Shown piece by piece: positions 32,499-46,377 of a stretch of DNA of 64,000 bases. A program made the position numbers and the translations under genes. The notes beneath the pieces are model-generated. The model had not been told where the DNA came from. It made no database searches and saw only the letters and a list, made by a program, of their open reading frames with translations. The DNA comes from Microvelia longipes. Lineage: Eukaryota; Arthropoda; Insecta; Hemiptera; Veliidae. Position 1 is the first letter of the stretch. Each line of letters begins with the position of its first letter. The stretch is taken from positions 37,025,557-37,089,556 of the forward strand of contig JACMZG010001911.1 in NCBI GenBank assembly GCA_018340805.1. Direction: 5' to 3'.

Positions 32499-35400
32499 GT
32501 AAAACAATATTATTTCTATTAAGCACTTTAAATCTACATTAAGGCCCAAAATTCTTTTTTTTAAGTTTAATAGAAACGTTTTTAAGTGAGATTATGAGAC
32601 TATTTTATCAACATAATTTACATATTTTCACATTATTCTATCTCTATAATTGAAAACTAAAGAACTTTTATCCACCAAGATAAAAAACTTAAAATTAGAA
32701 TCGACAAACAGTTGACTTCTCGTGTCCAAAATGAAATAACAGTATCCTTAAAATTTTCCATTTAAAATGCACTTTTCCTTTCTTTGAGAAAATCACGCTT
32801 TTGCACTGACCCACAAGGTATTTTATTCTAATTTCTGCAATTTGATATAATAAAAATGTTTAGATTCTTCAAATTAATATTATTTACAAATACATTTCTT
32901 TTATAATTTGTCATAATGTGCTGTTCTTGTATTATTGAATTTAATTTCAATTATATTTTAATTTCTTATAATTTTTAGGTTCCAAGGAAAATTTATATTG
33001 GTAACAATTTTTTAATTTAATTTTTTCTTCATTTTGTCTTTCATCTATTTCAAGAATACTTTTAACTATAGTTTCATTGATTTTTTTGTTTTTATTTCGC
33101 AGTGTATATTAATAACTGAAGGTATTTTGAATTTAATAAGTTTATTTACTTTATTTTAATATCAAAAGGCAAGAAACTAGACGATTTTTAAAGTAAATAT
33201 AAGGCTACTTGTTTAGTTCGTGTTTTTAAAAACGATAAATAAGAAAAAGTATTTTTTAAGTTCTTTGCTTTTTTCTTTTTATAAAAAATATTTTTATTTT
33301 TCTTTAAACTCTCGTGCTGAAAACCATCTTAAGTGTATGGGCACTAAAATTAAGTGACGGTCGTTTAAAAAACTGGGCGCTGGGAAAAATTATGCTTTAA
33401 CTTTGAAAAGAATACTAGGTCTTAGAAATGGAGAAGGAGGCTTAAATTTTTGTAAAGCACCAGCAACTCTTTAAGAGTCGACACAAGGCAACTTTTTAAA
33501 GATTATATTCCTGGTAAACACCGACTTTTTTCATAAGTATGCCTCTTTAAAAAGTTTTCTTTAAGTTTATTTTTATGATCTACTTGATGTAAAAACACAC
33601 GTGGATTATGTGAGCACATTATAATATTTCTTTTATTAAATGTTTCTAACTTGTTTTCAGTATTTTTCGGCTGAATAATGTTTTTTAGCTTAGCTCTTGG
33701 TTAAATATGTTTCTTAAAGTTTTAAACTTCGTGGTATCACCTGTAATTAATTTTAGGATTATACATGTAACTACTTCTCTAGAAAAGCACAACAAATATT
33801 TATTTTAAATTATTTTAATTTTGTTAATTCTTTTATAAGATTTATTTATTACATAAAGTGATATTAAAATGTGATTTGTGTAACTATCGGATAGGATCCT
33901 GAATTTTGTGAAAACTTTTTTGCTCTCAAAATTTGTTGGTTAAATCCTTGATGTTTGTTGATTCTTTAGGACCGTTAAAATTGGTTGATTCCTTCACTTG
34001 CTAATACTCTTCTTAACAAAGTTAATGCAATTAATTATTCTTTACTTATCTATAGGTCTTGACGTAAGTCACATGAATGCATGGCATCACGTGTAGCTGT
34101 TGATTCTCTAAACAGTAACAAACTATGTCTAAAAGCGCTTAGGCTTGACGACAGAGTTTGTGACAAATTAGTAGCAGAGCTCTTGTATAATATTGGCACC
34201 AGAGTTTATTGACAATATTGGCAACAGAGTTTGTTGACTATATTGGCAAGAGAGTTTATTGACTATATTGGCAACAGAGTTTGTTGAATATATTGGCAAT
34301 AGAGTTTATTGGCTATATTGGCAACAGAGTTTGTTGAATATATTGTCAAGAGAGTTTATTGACTATATTGGCAACAGAGTTTGTTGACTATATTGACAAG
34401 AGAGTTTATTGATAAATTGGTAGCAGAGCTCTTATTCAATATTGGCACCAAAGTTACTATATTTGCAACAGAGTTTGTTGATGAGATTGGTAGCAGAGCT
34501 CTTAGACAATATCGGCAGCCGAAATTCTTGACAATATTGGTATTGGAGCTCTTAAAAATTATTGGTAACAAAACTGTCGAAGAATATTGGGATAAAAACA
34601 TTGGTTGTAGCTTATTTGACAGTATTGGTTGCAGAGTTTTTAAATATTATGGTTACTACGTGTTATATGGTATATTATTCTTAATATCTGAAAACTCTAT
34701 AACCAACACTTGGTTTTAACACTAGTGTTAAATGTGTATTTATCTGTATATTATGGTAAATTTTGTATCAACATTTTACTTCATACATTCATCACTGTTT
34801 ACCTCGTTAAACCATTTTGCAAAGATAACTTTCATTTACCTACATTGTTATGGTGGAATGTTAGTCATATTTATTTATTTACTATTTTAAGGACTTAGTT
34901 TATTTAATGAAACTTTATCCAAACAATTCAGTTGTCATTTAATAGAGACGAAATAATGTTACATCTGTTTTGTAATTACAAATGACAAATGTTAAATAAA
35001 GTAAGTCCTTTAATTATTTTCTGGCTTTATCTCGGTTAAACTTATTAAGTAATGATTTTTAAGTTTACTTTAGTGTGTCATTTTAATATGCACATTGTTG
35101 ATTAGTAATCATCTTTGAACCTTGATAAAATAACAGTTTAACTTAAAAATTTATGAGCATTAGATAGGTTAGTCCTGTCGTAAAAAATATAATATAATTA
35201 CATATATACTGCTTCTTAAATGTTCAAAATACGTTTCAAGGATTGATTGCCTTTCTTTAATATTTCTTAGTACTCTAATGACCTCATTATTTATTATATA
35301 TAATAAATTCACATCAGAATTTAAGTTCATGGTATCAAAAATGAAGTACACTTTATTTTATGAAGTACACAAAAGTAAACTTAACATGTAAGCTCCCCTA

Positions 35401-35541
35401 TTATCATTTAAAGTTAAATAGTTTTAACTATTTTTATAGACCCTGTAACATTCTTGTAAGTTCATTTACTATGCAATAAGCTAACACTATTGCTTTGTGT
35501 GTTGTGTGTCTGTGTGTGTTTGTGTTTTATATATAAAACAG
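32499..35541 (+). other. Rbp6 intron B-C
   Basis: Noncoding. The only notable content is the minisatellite at 34190-34640. Apparent open frames there are translations of the repeat. Confidence 0.65.
34190..34640 (+). repeat. ~25-bp minisatellite, decaying rightward
   Basis: The unit gactatattggcaacagag plus tttgtt repeats regularly to about 34420. Half the units have ggcaagagag, giving a ~50-bp alternation. Increasingly diverged units with ggtagcagagctctt continue to about 34640. Confidence 0.9.
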
Positions 35542-35607
35542 TGGATCTAACTAACGGGCAGTTAACGCCTAACAATAACACTCCTCTTCTAACCCAAGCG
35601 TTATCAG
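35542..35607 (+). CDS. Rbp6: Rbp6/Musashi exon C
   Basis: A 66-nt exon between acceptor tatataaaacag and donor gtaaac, with both borders in phase 1. It reads VDLTNGQLTPNNNTPLLTQA and then LS, with the first Val codon split with the previous exon. It fits equally after exon A (giving PYPT-VDLTNG) or after exon B. The Asn/Thr/Leu-rich peptide agrees with my recollection of the insect Rbp6 linker, but I cannot confirm the match here. The small size and symmetric phase mark it as a possible cassette exon. It lies in the region thought to engage translation partners downstream of the RRMs, but no motif for that is visible. Confidence 0.8.
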
Positions 35608-36190
35608 GTAAACATGGCTTTTAACAATCTTTTCCCCTTTTCTTTCCTTCTGTGTGTTCCCCTTTTTTTTAACCGCTAAAAGTAATCATCTTTTTTAACT
35701 GTAATGCTCATTATGATAATGTTTAATTTTCTTTAACATCAGTGTTCTTTTATAAACATTTTTATAATTTTTATTATCTCATTTACATAATAATTAGACT
35801 TTTTGTGTGCTTAACTTTTGTAGTATGCATGTAATTTAAACGCAATTTTTATGTAGTTGGAAAGAATTATTAGACTTTTGTAAAATATTGTCTAGTTTTA
35901 ATTTTTTTTAATCTTGGTGTTTTTTAATTATTTATTTTTACTTGTTTTTATCATTACATTGATTTCTATTGACAAATTAAATATTTATTAAAATAAGGTA
36001 TAAATTATCTAGTTTTTTTGGCAAAATTTTTCTTGCGGGAAAATGTTACCAAAAAAGAGAGAGAAATGCACGAAGACAGCGATCTGTCAACAGTGTTGGA
36101 CTCAGGGTCTGCCTCATACCAACTAAAACTCATTCCCCGAAACACCTTGAACCTAGCCTAGAATCGTTATTTACATTACATCACGCTAGG

Positions 36191-36422
36191 AATAGCTCAT
36201 TTTTACATAGCTCATTTTATACCTCAATAAAATAATACCTCATTTTTACATAGCTCATTTTATACCTCAATAAAATAATACCTCATTTTTACATAGCTCA
36301 TTTTATACCTCAATAAAATAAAGCCTCATTTTTACATAGCTCATTTTATACCTCAATAAAAAAATACCTCATTTTTACATAGCTCATTTTATACCTCAAT
36401 AAAATAACACCTCATTTTTATA
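36191..36422 (+). repeat. 43-bp tandem repeat, about five copies
   Basis: The segment acatagctcattttatacct recurs at 36205, 36248, 36291, 36334 and 36377 with almost no divergence, suggesting recent expansion. Confidence 0.95.
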
Positions 36423-37799
36423 TTGCTAGGTAGAATAATATACTACTTGAATTTTCCATTTCCTCGGTGTAATTAAGTATTAGACGGGATTTCAGTCGTC
36501 TTCCCTTTTTACCGTAAAACTCTCGAAACATTAATATGTATTAATGTGAAACATTTAAATAAAAATATATTTTTTCTGTTCCAAATATTTAGCTATATAG
36601 TAGGAATTTAAAAAATATTGTTAACTTAACTACGAGTTTAAGTTAATGTGTTTAACTTAAACAGATTCGTTTAACTCATCTTTTTATATGTTAGCTTTTT
36701 TCCAAAAATAACACATTGTTTTAATGAGGTAATTTTTGTTTGCATATTTTTCTTAATTTGTTGCCACCGCTTTTTCTATTATAAGCGGTTATTCCTATGC
36801 TTGGATTGATTTAATTTTAGCATAATAAAAATACACGTATATTATTTTAATATTAATATTGAATATATTGTTTTAAATTATATAATAATACAATTCTACA
36901 ACTATTAGATATACAAAACAAAGTGTGCTTCTAAATATTTCAACCTTTTTGTGCTAGATTTTTTTAAGGGTTTACCCTTAGTAGGGGTCGGTCCAAAACC
37001 TTAACCGCACTGGTGGTTTTACTGTTGTGGTCTGCACCAACTGTAATACTTATTTTTTACTCAAAAGTTAAAACTTTCCTTCTTTTTAACTTATACGCGT
37101 TAAACTTATTTAATGGTTTGTTTGAATTTTGGTTAGTAATTTTTACTATACGTATGACTTTTAATATAATATTTATTCTTGTTCTTCTCAATTGAAGGGA
37201 TTAAAATTATTTTAAAAAAAAACCTAGGACTCGATTTTTATCATGTTTAATAATATCTTGCAAAATAAGGTATTGATTGCTTTATTGAATATGTCCCAGC
37301 AATATATATTTTTTACCGTAATATATTTGAGATGGATTTAAGAAATACGTGAAATTTATTACTCACTGATTACTAGTACTGATTCACTAGTACAGATTTG
37401 TTTACTTGTACATTAACCAAAATTGACCTGCGGTTTTACTTAGGAGCCTATCTTTTATTAATTTTTATTCATTACGAAAATATTAAAAATCTGATTGTTA
37501 TGTTATATTTTCTAATAATTTGAATTTTATGTGGTTAAATCCTGCCCGATAATGCCGCCTCTTTTAAACTGCTCACAAACAATTAATTTAATTGATAAAT
37601 TATAAACACACAACTTAAATGATAAATAATGATAAACAGAAGATTGCTACGAAAAAAAAAAGAATCATAATTATTCTTGAACCAAATGCTACAACTAAAA
37701 TAAAATGAAAATGCAAAAAAGAAAAAAGAAGATAAAAGATCTACATGTTATGCGAAAGCGGTGCATGTTTAGAAAATAAAGAGCCATAGCAGGGATACT

Positions 37800-37852
37800 G
37801 TTATAGTTAATTTAAAAAAAAAAAAACAAAAAAAAAACAAAAAAAAAAAACA
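37800..37852 (+). repeat. Poly(A)-rich tract
   Basis: Runs of A interrupted by single C. It lies about 50 bp before the 37905 repeat copy and could be an old poly(A) tail, but nothing upstream supports a retroposon. Confidence 0.6.
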
Positions 37853-37904
37853 ATTAATTTAATATCTTTTTATTTTTATACTTTTTCTCATTTATACCGT
37901 AGGT

Positions 37905-38060
37905 ATATATGAAAAGTATTTGCAAAAAAAATTCGAAACCAGGATGTGAATGGAATTATTCGTTTCAGGTGTTTTAAGGTCTCCTATGTGGTTTCACAAA
38001 GTTGCCTGTATGTATGTGTCTGTTATCATCGTTTTGTTATCACATGTTTTTTTTTTAAAT
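37905..38060 (+). mobile_element. Truncated copy of the dispersed repeat
   Basis: Aligns with 38472-38640: both begin with taccgta and tatat, continue aaaagtatt, tttgcaaaaaaa, and then gtggttt, cacaaagtt or cgcaaagtt and gttatcatcg. It ends early. Confidence 0.7.
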
Positions 38061-38471
38061 TATAAAAAATCAGTCTTAATGATGCAGATACTGAATGTAC
38101 CATTAACTGCAACAAATAGAAATAGTTCTGTAAAACTTTTATGATTATAAATATTTTTGAAGTCAATTAAAATTAATTCGCATTGCCTTTTTGAACAAAC
38201 ATAATTCACTCATATTTATATTTTGACAACTATTGTAAAAATAATACTATAAATAATAATATTAGTCGCCCAGCAATTTCAAGTAAAACGAAAACTAGAT
38301 AAAAATAAATTACTTTTTTAAAGAAGAAAAAACGCGGTGAAGTAAAAAGGTGTTTTAAACATAATTAGTTTATTTTTAGTCACAATAATGGCCACTCATC
38401 GCTGCTGTCTTGACTGCCGTCTCTATTTTAAGTTAGATGATAATAAACTTCAAAGTTCATTTTTATGTTTC

Positions 38472-39445
38472 CTCATTTATACCGTAAATATATAGGAAAA
38501 GTATTGTGTTTGCAAAAAAATCCAAAACTGGAATTATCCGATTAAGGAGTTTCAAAAACCTCCTGAGTGGTTTTCGCAAAGTTCTTGTCTGATTGTGTGT
38601 GTGTGTCGGTGTCGGTTATCATCGTAGCTCCTTTGTATTTATGTTAGAGAGTTGAAACTTCGTACAAAAATCAGTTTACCGCTATAGTTGTGCTATTCGG
38701 AAAATATTTTATGATGTCATTAACCCGCGATAATGACTTAGCGAACATTTCGAAAAATCATAAGAAGCGGAAAAACTATGTGATCACACTAAGATTTGGC
38801 ACAATTTAGTCATGTATACGACTAACATGTGTGCCAAGTTTTATCCCAATATCAGCATTAGTTTAAATTTTATCGATTGACTTGTGTACGTTTTTTTAAA
38901 TGCATTTACTATCTGAGGACGAGCGAAGCGAGTCAAACTGAAAACATGTTGCAGTATACATTTGACGAATTGTATATTCTGAGGACGATCGAAACGAGTC
39001 CGAAGCAGGGTGGATGAGCGTAGCGAATCTGATGTGATGAAGAAAAGTTCTGAGGTACCCCGTACCCGATTTTTTTAAAAGAGAATCAAATTTAATATAA
39101 AATTTGGAGGTGGCATTGTCACTCGGGGAGGTGGATTTGTTTAAAATTTTAACTCGATTGCTCAAATTATAGATTTTTTACTATTTTTTTTAATTTTGAC
39201 GCTTCAATTATATAGAATAACATGCTCCAAAATATTTATCTTCGGTTTAGCTGAATAGGACCTTTTTGGAGAAGTTTCAATTCTTTCGTGTAAAGACAGC
39301 AGGGGATATGCGTGACCTACGAACAAATATGCACACTTACACAGACAAAAAGGCAGCATGATGAAAAGTACTCAGCACGTCATAAAAGTTCCTGAAACGG
39401 ATGATCATCTTTTTTGTATTTGTTGGGTAAACACAATGCCTTTCT
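38472..39445 (+). mobile_element. Longest copy of the dispersed repeat
   Basis: A ~970-bp segment, fuller than the other copies at 8560, 10485 and 37905. It contains two GC-rich motifs, gaggacgagcgaagcgagtc at 38916 and a variant at 38982, and a ggtaccccgtacccgat site near 39053. The minus-strand open frame at 38896-39165 simply translates these motifs (SLRSSSDS) and is not a gene. No transposase or reverse transcriptase is visible, so it is a non-autonomous element of unknown class. Confidence 0.6.
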
Positions 39446-40027
39446 TTTAAGAAGGGTATATACCTAGTACAGTATATATACAGTACTAGGTGTAAAAACT
39501 AACCCTAAAATGTTAAAACGAATTTGGTAATTCTAAAATGTTCAGTTATATTTTTACGCTTCACGCTATTTGCAAATTTCCAATAAGATTTGTTGGTTTA
39601 CATTAGATTCTATCTAAGATTGTTAGATTTGGCTGTAATTGTTACAATCCAGGCAAAGACTCTTATGGAATTTTTCGAAGAAAACCCAAGCTGTGTGTTA
39701 AGAGTTATGTCAAGCAGCCAAGTTATGTCGTCTGGAATGTCACTATTATACCTTGACTCGAGAGCAATTAGCCCTTCCTCCCACACACGCCCTTACTCTT
39801 AGCACAGTTTTCCCTTTTATCTTTCACAGTTTTCTCTTTGTTTTGATGAACGATCGTTATTGCTAAAAAGCTTGTTTAGTCGGAGTATAATTATGTTTAA
39901 TAATATCTTGCTGGAGTTAAGGCTATGATTAATGTGTTAATTGCTGTTCTGTTTAACTTGAGCTAGTTGTAGTAAGTTTCTTTGTTGGAGCACTAAAATA
40001 ACATTTGATTTATTATTTATCACATTC

Positions 40028-40129
<102 letters not shown>

Positions 40130-42045
40130 GCAATAGTCTCCACGTGCAGATTATTGTGCTTGCGTTGCTAACTCATTGTCGGTCGCGAATGGTTTTATAA
40201 AAGAACCACCTTTCGGAACCAAGAGCCATAAGCCGATAATAGCTGAAGATAACTAGCAGAACTTGTTTTTGAATGAAACATCTCTTTAGCTCTCCTGTTA
40301 TCTTAACCATCATCAGTTTTGCTTGAACTTACCGATCTTGGGTCTATCGGAACTATTTGACCTTACTGCCTATATCTTCTCACATTGTTTCTAATACTCT
40401 TAAATGAAACTTTGATTTATTCTAAAGAAGGCTTAAAGATATTTGATGAAGCCCAAATAAGCTTGAATTAATAATTTCAATAAATCCCTAATAAAATACT
40501 TAATTTTATAATCTTAGATTCGTATTGCGTTTTTATTTTTCAACTGTTCCAAAAAAAAACTATTATTTTTTCTTATCGGACATTTTATGAGTTCAATAGG
40601 CTGTTTTTCCTTTCTCTTTGATTTGAAGAAACATCAGAAAATTCCCAATATCTTAATGCCTAATGTAGACGGTACCGTAGATTGAGTGGCTTGGTTCATG
40701 TTAGGCTATTTGTTCGGTACCTATTGTTACCTACGTATTTTTCAAAATATTTTCTAGGAGACGTACTTTTATTATCTGAATCGTTAAAAATGTCTGAAAA
40801 TCAGAATCATTTGGCATTAATTCATAGATCCTTTCTTCTAACTCTTTGATATTCGTAAAAAAATCTCATTCCTTATACATAGAGAGGTTTTTCACTTAAT
40901 TTTTCTGTTGAGCTATCCAACCTGTCATATTTTTTTATAGAATAGACTAAAAGGTGATGAGATTGCATTTTCTGAACACTTTTAAGATTGTAGTTTCAAG
41001 AGTAAGTTGTTAACTTTATGTGAGTGAGTTATGAATAGTTTAAGAGAAAATAAAAACCCTATGTTAGAGGAGGTTGTTAGAAAATAAGAAAAATATTCTA
41101 GATATAGGTAGGATACGTTTAGATATCTAAGTTAAAGGGAGAATCTCAGTCGTAGTCTCTTGGCACTAGAAATTACCGAACTTCATCCCTATCTTCGCTC
41201 TCAGTTTCCCTGGATGGCCATTATTTTTGGCCCTCTTCGTACTCTTACCATTTTCTACCTAAGAATTTATGTATTTTCCTTTACCATCTAGTTGCCTCTT
41301 ACCCTTGCCCTATGATGTATAACAAACCGCAAAAGCACTACTTGCTTTCTCTTATAAATAAGAAATAATCGCAATTTTCGAGATTTCTCTTCGCTTACTA
41401 AAAGGGAAGAGGTTCTATCTATGAGACGTATGTGAGCTTTCACCTCTCCCAGTCCTTCTTCAACATACATTAATATTATTTCTTACCTAAAAAATACCGT
41501 TTTTGCTTCCTATATCTTGTAACCCACATTTTCTTAGAAATTGCCCTTATACCTTGGACTTGTTTATATTGCACGCGAGGGTAAAACTCATCCTGGTTCT
41601 AACAAATCTCAACCTCCTTATCCTTTAAATCACATCCTCTATGCGATATCCCTTAATGTATTTTCTCCAACCTTCTTATGTATTTTTTTAAAGTAATTTT
41701 ATATTCAGAATCCGTTTTTAGTTTATGGATACTTTTTAAAATTGGTTTCAGAGTCATGTAATATTAATTTTTTGTATTTCTAAGATAACTGACTTCTATG
41801 ATATCCAATCTACAACCCGCACATCTTATTATCTTTATCTTTCATTGTTATTTATATTTAAGACTGCAGCACTCATGACATTCTAATGACTTTTATAATG
41901 ACTATTTATTATTTTATAAATAACTTTATCACTTATCTTATAATTCGAGTAAACTTCGACTCCATAAAAAATATTTATTCAATATTACTTGTTATCATAA
42001 GACTGATGTGTACATTCTAGCATTCAATAAGTGTGTGTACATTCT

Positions 42046-42079
42046 AAGCTATGCAATAAGTACACTTATTGCATAGCTT
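42046..42079. repeat. Perfect hairpin, 16-bp arms
   Basis: AAGCTATGCAATAAGT and ACTTATTGCATAGCTT are separated by AC only. It is a near-perfect palindrome in an intron. Confidence 0.9.
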
Positions 42080-45000
42080 ATTCTGTTGTAATATTTCCAT
42101 ATCATCAGAATTCGTTAAGCATAAAATCATTCTTAAAACGCTACGCTTTCTGTTTAAAGTTTTATTATTTAAATTATTCGATAGCTGCATTTCCATCGTT
42201 TCGAAATGTTAAAAAAGTAATAAAAATAAATTTTGTTTTGTGGGCAAATGAATTCTTTCAGAGTGTAGGTAAATTGAACAGAAACGTTGGTTATACTAAA
42301 ACAATACATGACAGGATTCTAATTTCGTTATATGTTTTTGCGTTTCTGCTGAAAAACTGTATTAGTCTGTTGACTTTTTTATCGAGTGGCTTACTAACTG
42401 GAGACCCACGAGTTAGTCAAAATCAATAGACAAACATCGCTTTCAATTAGGTAAAACCCTAGAGACGAACCACCTAAGAGAAAGTTCCAGTGGAAAATTG
42501 GCGCCCCTGATAAATGGGGCCGCGGGGGCCTCTTTTTAAAACGTAGCCCTACACTCCTCTGCTTGGACTAGGGAATTCGTTAGAAGCCATACAAGATACG
42601 AAAGCGCCCCCAGCGGACGGTATATGGACAGGAAGGTTATTAAAATGCATATGGGAGCTGATGTATTCAGATATGGTAATATGGAATGAAGGGGAAAGGC
42701 TATATACCTAGCATGGAATGAGGTTCATAGCCGGGCGAGGCTATTCTCTCTACGTATAACTACTAACATTGTCATGGAGTTAAAACCTTCATCCACTTCT
42801 AGTAAAATGTTACAAAATTCTATTTTTTTCTCTCTCTCCTGTCGCTTCTCTCATCCTAAACGAGGTTAATACTTTATCAAAACTATAAAAATTGGTTGAG
42901 GGGATAAAATCAATTTTGCCTTTAGGTTTCTTATTTATTAATGCTTTTTACAACGAGCCCAGCAATAAAATTGACTGTCTACAGTGAAAGCAAAACTTAA
43001 TCTTCCATTTTCCCTTTTCCGGCTTTTATTTCAATATTCTTTGCTGACATATCAAATGATTTTATTATACTAAACCCATTCTTAATTTATTTAATTATTA
43101 TACAGCCTTAAATGATTGTTTTATATTTATTTCATTAACTAAGAAGTGAAATTATTAATTAAAATGTGAAACCAAATGGGGCAATGAAATAATTTTTTAT
43201 AAAATATAAAGTATATTGTGGCTTTAAGATTAAGAGTAAATTTATCTTCAACTTGCTTAACGAAATAAGATATCCACTAATATTTTTAGGTATAATTAAT
43301 TTTTTTGTGTCAACGGAGGGGAAATGCGACGGCCCCTAGAAAAAAGCTTTAACCCTTGGAATCAAAGCAGCTAAAACACCTAAAAGGAGATGGCTCCAGA
43401 TCATACGTAGGGTTCGTCTACCTAAGATTTCCCCTTGAGAAATTACGGCGACGAAGCCTAGCCCATAGTCCTGGCTTACCTTGAAGTTTGGGGACCGACC
43501 GACTTCTTGTCTGGCCAGCCGATACCGAAGCGGCGATTGTGGGTATCATTAATAAAAATCAGCATCATGAATACTAACATTTATGATAGTGTTCATAAAG
43601 TACTAGTATTGAATGGGATGTGTAATGCTTTTAAAAATTCAGTTTAAAGAAACATTTAAAAAGAAAACAGGCAGTATGCGGGAAAGGAAAGAACACTTGT
43701 GGGAATCTATAACGAAGTAAAGTCGTAGACTTAGTAGTATTTTTAAGAAGGTAAAAAAGTTGCACACTGGAAAATTGCAGGTAAAGGAGAATCGATAAGG
43801 AAGAATCTCCTAAGCTTGGAGGACCCCGTGTAAGAAGCCTGGAGCTAACAGAGCCGATCATGTCTCAAGATCAAAGAACAACCTTCTAAAGGAATCGCCC
43901 CTTGAGATAGTCTACCTACACCCCTAAACCTTTCCAGCTTATAGAAAATACTCTTATCAATTTTTTTCCTTTCTGAAAGCTTCAAAACAGAGATAAGGAT
44001 TTTAGCAAAAGAGCAGAAGAAAATTCTTTTAGGAAACTACATAGAAAATGTATATACGGTCTTAAAGCCATCTGATACTACAAAAAGTCAACGTTTTTCA
44101 CTTCATGACTTAATCAAATAAGAATTTTTTCATCACATCCACTCTCCTATGCAATCTTTCATGTTCAGCAATTTATTTTTTATGAGCGTTGACATGATTT
44201 CTGATAGTATGGAACATGTAAATTATTAAAAAAATAGTCTGTCTTAACCTGAAGTATGTATGAGTGATCCAGATTCCTGATTTCAAAAAGGTCATCTAAC
44301 GATCTGATCACGCTGGTTGCATGAACTCAGAGCTCATTTAAAGAAGATTAAAAACTTTTAATCATCTTTAAAAATGAGATAAGCAAATAAATGACATAAT
44401 AATCTGTGTTGCCTCTTTACTTTTTTCTAAGCTGTTTTGTCTGAAGTTTGATTTTAGCTGTGTTTAAAATAATCCCTGAAAATATGAAATATAATAAGAA
44501 ATAAATAATACGTCCAACATTTAAAATTTGGGAATTATAGGTTAAATACATTATTTGATTGGTGACAATTCGATAAAATACGTTCGCACAGCGCTTTGAA
44601 GATAGGTTTAAAAACGCTAAGCAACTTCAAAATTTCGTCCACGTAGGGTTAAGGTAATTCAATGCCCATCCAATGCATCATTCAAGTTATTGTAAATTTT
44701 GCTGCTTTTTCTTTCAATTATTTTGCGCTTTAAACATATAGCGAGGCTTTTAACATCTGCTGCGTGATTTTTGACGTATTACAAAGGAATATAAAACAAT
44801 AGCATTTTGCAGATTAATTTAAGTTGCAGATAAGTTGGGTTCTACAGTATTTGGTGCGGTAATTAGATACAATAAAGTAGGTTAGAAATACAGGTAGGAC
44901 ACAAAATCATTCGATCAATGTGCGTAATTCATATCAGTGTATGTTTCATTACCTTGTAACCACCCATAGTTTATTGCATTAAAGAACATAACACGATCAG

Positions 45001-46377
45001 ATGTTATATACCGGAAGCTTACATCTATCAAATTTGTCAATATTGAAATGAATTTCTCTATAACAAATTTTCATGGGAATTTCTGTTCCATAGTCACCTA
45101 TTTTATAACCCCACAAAATCCGGCTTGGAATTGGAGCCATCCTTTGCGTTGCTGATAGCATCCCTAATATTATACATTATTGTACATCAATGATATACGA
45201 TATGGTGTTAAGACCTTTTGTTTTTGCTGTTGTTGGTTTCTATTTGGTTTTTAGACCTTTTTCATTTGTTTCATTTTGTTTGTTTTTATTAAAATATAAT
45301 TTGTTATAATTTGTTAAATTCCCTTTTTTCAAAGAAAATAGTCGTATTCATTTATTTCATGCGTGGGAACCAATCTAATTTCAAAAAGGGGTAATATTAG
45401 TTTTTTAAACTTTAAAAAAGTAATAAAATAAATTGTTTATTATTTAATATGATTGATGTTATTGATTTATTAAATAATTAACTTTTCGTCTTGTTTCATT
45501 TTGGAAGAGTTCCTGTCATTTCTCCGTTCCCTTAGGTTAAGAATGAAACTTGCCTTTATTGCATTCCTTCGACGTCTATAAACATTTTTTTTCTTCCTCT
45601 TCTTTTTTCTTTTTACCGATTGAACACAATATCCTTTTTATTGCTTAAAATTGCGAAAGACATAATATCAGAATATCGATTTTTCTGTATTTTTTGCAAT
45701 TTAAGATTCAATTTTTTATTATGACTTAATATTTCAATTTTCCTTGTAGAGTTTGATGATACCACCATTTTCTACTCTCACCTTCCTTTTAGGGAAATTT
45801 TAGTTAGCTACTACCCTTTGCTAACATACTAACTACTAACATACATATGCTATACTAACATACTACTATTAACATTAATTACTATCGTCGTTAATACTTT
45901 CTTTTCTATCAAGATTGCATCATAATAGTTGGTTATTTTTTCCTGGTTAATTCACACAATAGTTACACTATTATTCCATTAATATTTTAGAAAATATAAA
46001 TGCCCGCATACGAAGTTATATATATTCATCTTATCAAATATAGATTTATGCTTAAATCTGCTATTTGCCACCTGCTGTGAAATGTTTACTTGTTCAATGG
46101 TTTGCGAAACTTATAAAGAATGCATGTCCCTGCTTTCTATTTTCTTCTTTTAATTTTTTTTTATTTTGGGTGTTGGTGTGTGTTCTTAAGTACAACTTGG
46201 AGTAGATATTAATGATTCCTACTGTTGCTGCATTTACTCGTATTGTATTTATAATAACTGTATTTTTACTTTTATTTCCCTAAATATTTCAATCTCATTT
46301 TATTTAACCTATAATTAGTGCTGTTAATATGTTTGATTTTAATTTAGGTGTCTCTGTTTTGTTCTGAATGATTACAG

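Noticed and set aside
34381..34719. 112-codon open frame and its 81-codon opposite-strand partner
   Set aside because: Most of both is translation of the 25-bp minisatellite.
38896..39165. 89-codon minus-strand frame
   Set aside because: Lies wholly inside the dispersed repeat; the SLRSSSDS-type residues come from its GC-rich motifs.
39590..39802. 70-codon plus-strand frame with a Ser-rich end
   Set aside because: Non-ATG start, no family resemblance, no good splice sites, close to the dispersed repeat.
42031..42429. 132-codon open frame on the plus strand
   Set aside because: Its only start is a GTG, there is no methionine codon anywhere in the frame, it opens in a palindrome, and no splice sites or family motifs support it.
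46348..46377. Earlier acceptor for Rbp6 exon D (aatttag at 46347)
   Set aside because: Using it puts an in-frame TGA before the conserved sequence; the acceptor at 46377 keeps the frame.
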